Part shown: piece after piece, positions 1 to 5,700 of the stretch
Numbering within the stretch: the stretch's first letter is position 1
Layout: the number at the start of each line of letters is the position of its first letter
DNA from: an uncultured Eubacteriaceae bacterium
Lineage (GTDB): Bacteria; Bacillota; Clostridia; Lachnospirales; CAG-274
Assembly (NCBI GenBank): GCA_946534775.1
Contig: CAMNCZ010000091.1
Location: 1 to 5,759, forward strand
Direction of reading: 5' to 3'
DNA: 5,759 nt
Program-made: the position numbers and the translations under genes
Notes under the pieces: generated by a model
Seen by the model: only the letters and a program-made list of their open reading frames with translations
What the model was told of the DNA's origin: nothing
Databases searched by the model: none

Positions 1-1
1 G

Positions 2-100
2 TTTTTTCTGATTTCTTTTGCTCATAATATCAAAAAATATTTCAATAAAGCAAAAGGTGAACGACTAAAAACAGAATTATTTGAAAAAGAAATAGCATAA
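2..100 (+). CDS. C-terminal end of a probable IS transposase (5' part outside window)
   Basis: The frame is open from the window edge to a TAA at 98-100, giving the last 32 residues of a protein whose start lies to the left. The segment contains the pattern FAHNIKKYFNKAKG, a hydrophobic strand followed by H/Y-N-I/L-K-K-x-x-N-K. This is typical of the extreme C-terminus of DDE transposases of the IS1182/IS5-like kind, where that helix closes the catalytic domain. No catalytic residue is visible because they all lie upstream. Codons are AT-rich (many aaa, gaa, aat, ttt), more so than in the genes to the right, which fits mobile DNA. The family name comes from a short motif only. It could instead be the tail of an unrelated AT-rich gene, and whether the full-length gene is intact cannot be judged. 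Confidence 0.45.
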   Translation, partial: FFLISFAHNIKKYFNKAKGERLKTELFEKEIA

Positions 101-196
101 AAAGTGTAGCACAGCTGCGAAATCAAACAGCAAAACACTACGCTTTATTAACTGCACTCAAAATTAGGGAAATTTTTATAAACTACGTCCAAATTG

Positions 197-243
197 AAAA
201 GGCCGCCGCAAATAGCGTTAAATTTTTGCTATTTGCGACAGCC
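197..243 (-). terminator. Intrinsic terminator of the leftward operon
   Basis: Read on the minus strand, GGCTGTCGCAAATAGC (243 to 228) pairs with GCTATTTGCGGCGGCC (216 to 201). All 16 positions pair, two of them as U-G wobbles, around an 11-base loop (217-227). Four T residues (minus strand, 200 to 197) follow the stem directly. On the plus strand the two wobble positions become mismatches and no T-run follows, so the structure is directional and matches leftward transcription. It starts about 55 bases after the stop codon of the last gene of the operon. The inner 10-bp arms CGCAAATAGC/GCTATTTGCG are perfect inverted repeats. The same element could double as the terminal inverted repeat of the neighbouring insertion sequence. 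Confidence 0.7.
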
Positions 244-263
244 CCCTCTAAATTAATCGAGTT

Positions 264-281
264 GAGAAAGCAAGCTTTCTC
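264..281. repeat. Short perfect palindrome GAGAAAGC-aa-GCTTTCTC
   Basis: Eight-base perfect arms are separated by two bases; as RNA it would be a 7-bp stem with a CAAG or CUUG tetraloop. It sits between the operon stop (299-301) and the terminator (201-243), so it would be transcribed at the 3' end of the leftward mRNA. It may stabilise the transcript end or be part of a dispersed intergenic repeat. There is no T-run on either side, so it is not itself called a terminator. Confidence 0.5.
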
Positions 282-298
282 CCCTCTCATAGTTTATA

Positions 299-979
299 TT
301 ATATCAGCCTTATTCTTTCACGCTCCGGCTGTTGTTCAAAACTGATCAGGCAGGCGAGTGCGACTGTTGCACCGGTAAGCTGACCGCTTGTCTCCATAGC
401 GGGAATACGCTTGTCAAGGTCGGCATTTATATACCATGCAGGGCAGTCGCCGTCGTCGGAAAGACGCAGCGTGGTTATATCTTTATGATAAGCGGATGTG
501 CATTTTTTCTTTGTAAAAAACATACAGCGCTTGTCTGTTATAACGGTAAATTCTTTACCCTTTGAAAATATACCCATATCCTTATAAAGGATAATGCGTT
601 CGTCTGCTTCAAGTTCGTTGTTGATTCGTGTTCTGACATTGTTTATAAGGCTTTCGTTTATACCTTCCGCTGCGGTGTCGCTACCGCTTATAAGGCCTTT
701 TCTCATATAATTTTCAACACTTTCGGAAGTGCCGAGTTCGTTTAGGCAGTAAATTATGGTATCAATACATCTGCCTGTTTGTTTTTTTTGCCTTGAGGCA
801 CTGAAATCCCTTTCGACTATAAAAATATTTTCGTCAAAATCATTGCTTTTCTTTGCTATTTTTTCTTTGACTTCCGCATCTATATCGAACTTTGAACCGC
901 AGTAAGGACACTCGAGTGTTGTTTTTGATCTTGATAATTCAAGCTGTGCATTACAATTTGGACATTTTCTGCTTTCCAT
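299..979 (-). CDS. Zinc-ribbon protein with possible PH-like C-terminal domain
   Basis: This is a 226-residue soluble protein of unknown function and the last gene of the three-gene leftward operon. The N-terminus is a zinc ribbon with two knuckles: C6-P-N-C9 and C24-P-Y-C27-G-S, separated by 14 residues, which should bind one structural zinc. A charged, probably helical middle (about 34-125) contains two more cysteines (C71, C78) without knuckle spacing. The C-terminal third (about 126-226, from ERIILYKDMG through FTVITDKRCMFF to LISFEQQPER) has the strand pattern and the 'ITDKR-hydrophobic-F' signature of bacterial PH-like domains, which is an inference. No signal peptide or membrane segment is visible. 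The frame extends 18 codons upstream to 1033, but that start would overlap the previous gene. The AAAGGAG at 990-996 (spacing 10) points to the ATG at 979. The gap to the previous gene is 35 bases. A ligand or partner cannot be named. Confidence 0.85.
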   Translation of the reverse strand: MESRKCPNCNAQLELSRSKTTLECPYCGSKFDIDAEVKEKIAKKSNDFDENIFIVERDFSASRQKKQTGRCIDTIIYCLNELGTSESVENYMRKGLISGSDTAAEGINESLINNVRTRINNELEADERIILYKDMGIFSKGKEFTVITDKRCMFFTKKKCTSAYHKDITTLRLSDDGDCPAWYINADLDKRIPAMETSGQLTGATVALACLISFEQQPERERIRLI

Positions 980-989
980 ATATGTATTA

Positions 990-996
990 CTCCTTT
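990..996 (-). promoter_or_regulatory. Ribosome binding site that fixes the start at 979
   Basis: On the minus strand this reads AAAGGAG and lies 10 bases before the ATG at 979-977. No comparable Shine-Dalgarno sequence was noticed before the longer alternative start at 1033, so it decides in favour of the 226-residue form. Confidence 0.75.
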
Positions 997-1014
997 TTGG
1001 TTTTGCTGTTTGGT

Positions 1015-1815
1015 TTACCAATCCGAATCCCAATCCGTACTGCCGCTGTCCCAGCTGTCATTTGAATCCCAACTGCTGTCGCTGTCCCAATCATCGGAGT
1101 CGTCATCTTCCTGATACCAGCCTGTATCTTCAAATCTTTTGCCTTCGTGATCGTAAATGCGGTAATCACTGCTTTCTTCGGCAAATACTTCGGGTACATC
1201 ATCGGTGGTATACCAATCATTGGCATATTGGTCGTATTCATACCAGTTTGAAGCCTGATAATAATAATCCGTATTTTCGTATCTGTAGTAACCTTTCGCC
1301 GGGGTTTTATCGAATATCGCAAATAAAATTGCGGGTATCCAGAAAATAAGGTTGATAATTATAAATGCAAGACAACCTGCTGCCGTGTCATTTTCCTTTT
1401 TTTTCTTTTTTTTCTTTTTACCGTTGTTTGAATTATTGTTGATATTACGGCTTTTCTGATCGGCGATCTCGGCTTTAAGTCTTTGGTATAGTTCATTTAC
1501 GGCGTAAGCCTCGTCACCGCCCTGATAGCGTATGGCTCTTTCACCGTTTGCCTTGTTTTTGTATACGATAAAATCGCCCGATGAGTCTTGGTAGATACCG
1601 AAAGCTTTTGGGGAACCTATATTTTTGCCTATAAAAAAGCGGGTCACATCTTCGGGCGGAAGATTATGGTCAACATACCATTGCCGCAGTTGCTCTATGG
1701 TTTGAGGAGTCCCTCCCGCCATACGGTTTATACCGCTTAATGCAGCACCGCAGTGAGGACAGTTTTGAGAATTTTCCTCGACCATATTTCCGCAGTAATC
1801 ACATTTTATTTTCAT
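1015..1815 (-). CDS. Zinc-ribbon membrane protein with acidic WDS tail
   Basis: This is a 266-residue predicted single-pass membrane protein, second in the leftward operon. Domains in order: a zinc ribbon (C5-D-Y-C8 and C19-P-H-C22); a compact domain at about 37-122 (QLRQWYVDHNLPPEDVTRFF, then GIYQDSSGDFIVYKNKANG) that I recognise from uncharacterised Clostridia proteins but cannot name; an Asn-rich stretch (125-131); eight lysines (133-140); and one hydrophobic helix (about 146-168). The outer part is rich in Tyr, Trp and Asp (175-234) and ends in a tail (about 235-266) repeating WDS/WDSD. Lysines before the helix predict the zinc ribbon and middle domain inside the cell and the aromatic-acidic part outside (positive-inside rule). 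The start at 1815 is preceded by AAAGGA at 1824-1829, and the gap to the AIM24 gene is 25 bases, so translation is probably coupled. Function unknown; a membrane sensor or scaffold is a guess. Confidence 0.88.
   Translation of the reverse strand: MKIKCDYCGNMVEENSQNCPHCGAALSGINRMAGGTPQTIEQLRQWYVDHNLPPEDVTRFFIGKNIGSPKAFGIYQDSSGDFIVYKNKANGERAIRYQGGDEAYAVNELYQRLKAEIADQKSRNINNNSNNGKKKKKKKKENDTAAGCLAFIIINLIFWIPAILFAIFDKTPAKGYYRYENTDYYYQASNWYEYDQYANDWYTTDDVPEVFAEESSDYRIYDHEGKRFEDTGWYQEDDDSDDWDSDSSWDSNDSWDSGSTDWDSDW
1390..1419 (-). repeat. Homopurine tract encoding the eight-lysine run
   Basis: On the coding strand this is nearly pure A with three isolated G and a GG near the end, including two runs of eight A (1397-1404 and 1406-1413). 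It encodes K133-K140 of the zinc-ribbon membrane protein, directly ahead of the membrane helix. Runs of this length are prone to polymerase and ribosome slippage. The frame is intact as given. Confidence 0.7.
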
Positions 1816-1840
1816 ACGAAATTTCCTTTATCGGTTTTTA

Positions 1841-2518
1841 TCAGTTTTTGCTTGGAATGAAAGTGCTGATAAGGCCTGCAAGTTCGGAAACACTCATTGT
1901 CTGAAGGTATACCTTGCCCGGACCTGTCAGTTTTGTAAGAAACAGACCTTCGCCGCCGAGGAAAATATTTTTAAGTCCCGAGATAGTTTCTATATCGTAA
2001 CTAACGGTAGACTCAAAAGCGGCAACATTTCCCGTATCAACTTTAAGCACCTCACCCGGAGCAAGGTCGTACTCTATGGCATCGCCGTCTATTTCAAGAA
2101 AAGCCGTTCCGCTGCCTTTTATCTCCTGCAAAATAAAGCCTTCGCCGCCAAAGAAGCCCGCACCTGCTTTTTTTGTAAAAGCTATCTTTATATCTACGCT
2201 TTTTTCTGCGGCAAGGAATGCACGCTTTTGAGCTATATAAGAACCTTTTGAACAGTCAATGGCAATAACGCTGCCGGGCATAGTCGCATTAAAAGCAATC
2301 ATTGCGCCGTCTTTTTTTGCTGTATAATTGGCCATAAAAAGTGATTCGCCCGCCAACATTCTGCCAAGGCCTTTCATAAGACCGCCGTTTGTGTTTGTAG
2401 ACATTTCAATACCGTCTGTCTGCCATGCCATACCGCCCGATTGAGTGTACATTGTTTCTCCGCTGTTAAGTGTTACTTCAACTACGGGTGTTACCTGTCC
2501 TTTGATCTGATACTGCAT
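1841..2518 (-). CDS. AIM24 / TIGR00266 family protein
   Basis: This 225-residue protein fills the usual length of the bacterial AIM24 family (TIGR00266, formerly DUF124), a duplicated beta-sandwich fold. Visible family features are the N-terminal QYQIKG and VEVTLNSGETMYTQSGGMAW, a central KGLGRMLAGESLF followed by Y-T-A-K-K-D-G-A, the glycine motif AGAGFFGGEGFILQEIKG (118-135) with G-T-A-F-L-E-I-D-G, and a C-terminal LGGEGLFLTKLTGPGKVYLQ. No signal peptide or membrane segment is seen. Yeast Aim24 acts at the mitochondrial inner membrane; the bacterial role is not established, so none is assigned here. The reading frame opens 19 codons earlier (2575), but that extension overlaps the predicted promoter. 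The ATG at 2518 has AAAGGAG at 2526-2532 with 7-base spacing. It is the first gene of the operon, with the two zinc-ribbon genes downstream. The family call is firm; the physiological role is open. Confidence 0.93.
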   Translation of the reverse strand: MQYQIKGQVTPVVEVTLNSGETMYTQSGGMAWQTDGIEMSTNTNGGLMKGLGRMLAGESLFMANYTAKKDGAMIAFNATMPGSVIAIDCSKGSYIAQKRAFLAAEKSVDIKIAFTKKAGAGFFGGEGFILQEIKGSGTAFLEIDGDAIEYDLAPGEVLKVDTGNVAAFESTVSYDIETISGLKNIFLGGEGLFLTKLTGPGKVYLQTMSVSELAGLISTFIPSKN

Positions 2519-2525
2519 AAAAATT

Positions 2526-2532
2526 CTCCTTT
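2526..2532 (-). promoter_or_regulatory. Ribosome binding site of the AIM24-family gene
   Basis: On the minus strand this reads AAAGGAG, 7 bases before the ATG at 2518-2516. It decides the start against the longer upstream ATG at 2575, which would lie within the promoter. Confidence 0.8.
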
Positions 2533-2566
2533 CATAGAAAAAGTGTTTTCTGATATTTATAACATA

Positions 2567-2595
2567 ATTATACAATAACTTTAATATAAAGTAAA
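2567..2595 (-). promoter_or_regulatory. Sigma-A-type promoter of the leftward operon
   Basis: On the minus strand a perfect TATAAT (2572 to 2567) is preceded at 17 bases by TTTACT (2595 to 2590), which matches TTGACA at four of six positions. Transcription would start near 2560, leaving an untranslated leader of about 40 bases before the ATG at 2518. The -35 element overlaps the left dyad at 2593-2605. Confidence 0.65.
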
Positions 2596-2635
2596 CTGTT
2601 AGTTTCGAAATTTGGGATTGCGAAACTGACAGTTT
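2593..2635. promoter_or_regulatory. Paired operator-like dyads between divergent promoters
   Basis: Two 13-bp dyads, AAACTGTTAGTTT (2593-2605) and AAACTGACAGTTT (2623-2635), match at 11 of 13 positions; their centres are 30 bp apart, close to three helical turns. Each is internally palindromic (AAACT...AGTTT). With the adjoining CG they also form one larger inverted repeat, AAACTGTTAGTTTCG against CGAAACTGACAGTTT, with 14 of 15 positions matching. The left copy overlaps the -35 of the leftward promoter and the right copy lies in the -35 zone of the rightward one. Both lie upstream of both predicted transcription starts, so an RNA terminator or attenuator role is unlikely. A dimeric regulator bound at both sites, perhaps bridging them, is the natural reading. 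The regulator is not encoded in the window. Confidence 0.6.
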
Positions 2636-2651
2636 TTGTTCGCAAATAATA

Positions 2652-2660
2652 TGGTATACT
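2652..2660 (+). promoter_or_regulatory. Extended -10 promoter of the secreted protease gene
   Basis: TGGTATACT is an extended -10 (TGn plus TATACT, five of six matches to TATAAT). No good -35 lies at 16-18 bases, where the sequence is T-rich. CTGACA at 2626-2631 matches five of six -35 positions but is 23 bases away. The promoter is therefore probably weak or dependent on an activator, in keeping with the dyad at 2623-2635. The start of transcription would be near 2666. Confidence 0.55.
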
Positions 2661-2686
2661 AAAATAAAAAACTTTTCGATTTTTTG

Positions 2687-2693
2687 AAAGGAG
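2687..2693 (+). promoter_or_regulatory. Ribosome binding site that supports a GTG start
   Basis: AAAGGAG stands 9 bases before the GTG at 2703. An in-frame TGA at 2685-2687 overlaps its first base, so no upstream start is possible. The next in-frame ATG (2730) would cut into the signal peptide. Confidence 0.8.
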
Positions 2694-2702
2694 ATAATTT
2701 AC

Positions 2703-5700
2703 GTGAAAATAAAAAAAGCATTATCTTTTATGCTGTCGGCTGTGATGTTAAGTACAAATATAAATATAACGCAGGTGAACGCCGGTCAGGTTCTTTACGG
2801 TGATTATGTAGTAATATCAAACACAAGTCTTGACCCGAATGCAAAGGAGTCTACAGGTGTTATAGAATTTGACGATCTGGGTGTATATACCGCACAGTCG
2901 GTAAACCCGGACGCAATAAAGGACAGTTCTTTGGCTGCGCAGAAAAACGTATACACGGGCGGCGGCAGTCAAGATAATATTGTGCCGTCGGGCAATGTAA
3001 CAAAAACATATAAAACGGGTGATACGACAAAGTTTGCTTCATCATCGAGTGATTTGACCTGCGTTGGCGTTGGTGAACATTGTTATGTATGGATGGACAG
3101 TGATATATATGCCGCTTACAGCGATGCAAACAGACAAACGGCTGTAAACAGTATAATCGATACGTTTGACACTATATCGTATGAACAATACCTTAAACCC
3201 TATAATTATGATAAATACATAAAATATTTTGACGGTTCCGATAAACTGTCGATAGCTTTTATAAAAAGTTCTTCGACAGCGTCAGGCTATTATAATCCAA
3301 GCGATACCGATACCGTAATATACATACCGACCTCGACCTCGGATCTGCAAACGGATTTTTGGGGCAGTTTTATGCTGTTTGCCCACGAGGCACAACACGC
3401 AATGGCATATTCTCAGAACAGAATATACGGTTTATGGCTGAATGAAGGTCTATCGGTAAATATTATGGAAAACAGGGACAGCTGGATAGAAGATATTGAC
3501 GGCAATACCAATATTGCAAAAGGCGCACCCCTTGTAAACAACGGTTACGGAAGTGACAATACGATCAAATACGGTTTTCCTTGTATGTTTATAAGATATA
3601 TCAACGCACAGGCGAACGGCGGAAAGTATCTTAATGCCGATAATATAAGCAGCAGTGATCTGGCCGCATATCAAAAATTTTACAGTTATTTCTATGATAC
3701 AAAAATACCGTCGGGCATTGAGGGATTTGATAAGGATATTTATGTTTTTGAATATCTTATGAGTGATTATCATTCAAAAAACAGCAGCCTTTTTGCAAAT
3801 CCGGACGGTTCATGCTGGGATTTCAATGATGCTTTGAGAAATTTTCGTATTGCGGCAGTAATGCAGGAAAGCAGCGGTACATATTCCTTCGGTACGCCGG
3901 GTATTTCCAATATCGTGCCTTTCTATCCGATGTATTCGGGTAAGAGCGGTACAAGTGTAAGTCTTGCGGGTACAGGTGCAATAATTGTAAAAACCGTTGA
4001 CGGAAAATTTACTGTGCCTGAAAATCACGGCGAACATATAGAATATGTCAGCTTCAACTGTAACAGACGACCCGGCAACGGCAACGTTGTTTTAAGTCTG
4101 CCCGATAAAGATGTATATGTAAAGGGCGAGGGCTTCAGTGCAGACGGTATGAAGATCGCATTGACGGCCAACGGCACAAATTATGTGCTGCGCAATATTT
4201 CACAGCTTAATGCAAAAGGCCTTTATGTCTATATGCTTGATGGCAATTATATGGATGCCACATTCAGCGAAGTGAAGGACGGTACCGAACTCAAAACGCC
4301 TTATCCTTCAAACGGTTCGGAAAAATTCTATCTGTATCTGTGTGAAGGCAGAGCAAGTTTGTCACAGCTGCAATCGGGAAGTGTAAAGTACAAGTATTTG
4401 TTTTCTATTACTGTTTGCGAGCAGTCACCTGCTATAAGCAGCGTTCCCGTACAGGACGGCGATTCGTATTATCTTATATACAACAAAGACCAGCTTTTAT
4501 GGTACAACAATAAGCTTGCCTCGTCATCTGCAAAGGCAAAGCTTATGGCGGATATAACAGTAAACGATACGGATGTTGTGCAGGCGGTCAAAAACGGACA
4601 GACAAGTTCACTTACGGTATGGGAGCCACATATACTTACGGCTCATTTTGACGGACAGGGACATACTATCAGCGGCCTCTACATCAGCAAAGACCGTTAT
4701 GGCGGTTTGTTCATGCAGCTCGCTGGCTCAAGCGCAAAAGTTGAAAATCTTGGCATTGTAAACAGTTATTATAATTGCCCGAACGGCTATGTCGGCGGCA
4801 TAGCGGGCATGATGTATGGCGGAAGCATAGAAAACTGTTATACGGATGTATATATAAAAAGTGATTATAAGTATTCGGGAGGAATAGTAGGTCTGAACAG
4901 CAGCACCGTGAAAAACTGTTTTGCAGTGGGCGATGTTGAAGGATACGTTGCAGGTATAAGTGCGGCAAACAACGACGGTACGACAGATAATTGTTATTAT
5001 GTTTCAAGTACCTACCCATCATCGGGCGAATGTATCACAAAGGAAAGATTTGCTGCAGGCGAAGCGGCATATCTGCTCAATACAAACGGCGAAGAGATAT
5101 GGTATCAGAACATAGACAACAACAAAACCCCGGACGCTTATCCTACACTTGACAGAAGTCACGGCTTTGTTTATAAAGTTACGGGAGGCTACAGCAACGA
5201 CCCTAACACCGTTTTTGAAACAACAACGGAAGCCACAACAACGGAAACAACAACGGAGACAACAACGGAAACAACAACGGAAACAACAACGGAAACAACA
5301 ACGATCGCCTATGTAAACGGTTTTGGCAGTGATGGCAGCTATCAGCCCGCGGAACTGAAAAACGGATGGTACGAGATAGGCAATGCGGGTCAGCTTTACT
5401 GGTTTGAGGATCTTGCTTATGAAAATTCCTCCATAAAAGGCAAACTTGTCAATGACATAGTTGTAAATGATGCGGACGTGATAAGTCTTGCAAAAGCAGA
5501 CACTACAGACGGTTTAAGACGCTGGCTGTCTATCGGACGTGATAAGTCGTTTTCGGGCGAATTCGACGGACAGGGACATTATATCAGCGGCCTTTACTGC
5601 ATTGGATATTACAATAATTATACAACAAAATACTGCGGTTTTACGAGTCTTTTGAATGGTACGGTAAAAAATCTCGGCATAATAAACTCTTATTTTAAAA

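Larger units (their letters stand above)
101..298. other. Convergent intergenic region rich in inverted repeats
   Basis: No credible gene lies between the rightward transposase-like tail (stop at 98-100) and the leftward operon (stop at 299-301). The stretch holds an imperfect stem right after the transposase stop (AAAGTGTAG at 101-109 with CTACGCTTT at 138-146). It also holds a strong leftward terminator (201-243) and a compact palindrome (264-281). The short strings CCCCTCT at about 243-249 and 282-287 flank the last palindrome as a loose direct repeat. The density of inverted repeats next to a transposase tail suggests that the right end of an insertion sequence lies in here. Confidence 0.5.

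Noticed and set aside
101..146. Stem AAAGTGTAG/CTACGCTTT with an inner GCTG/CAGC stem, just after the transposase-like stop, as a terminator
   Set aside because: The outer stem is only 9 bp with a wobble and a large internal loop, and no T-run follows in the rightward direction.
332..565. Rightward 77-codon frame opposite the last gene of the operon
   Set aside because: It lies wholly antisense to the zinc-ribbon gene, no ribosome binding site was noted and the protein is not recognisable; it is a shadow of the real gene.
987..1349. Frames of 111 codons (leftward) and 95 codons (rightward) across the WDS tail region
   Set aside because: Both arise from the repetitive codons of the tail and membrane segment of the real gene in 1015-1815. 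Their compositions are odd and no start signals support them.
2593..2635. The large inverted repeat as a transcription terminator or attenuator
   Set aside because: It lies upstream of both predicted transcription starts, so neither transcript would contain it; an operator fits better.
2860..5022. Several frames (leftward at 2860-3129, 3450-3773, 3810-4037 and 4711-5022; rightward at 4573-4761)
   Set aside because: All are shadows inside the continuous rightward protease frame, which has a signal peptide, motif HEAQH and domain repeats.
5220..5303. Tandem repeat as a CRISPR array
   Set aside because: The units are 12 bases with no spacers and are translated in frame as TTTE; it is a protein linker.
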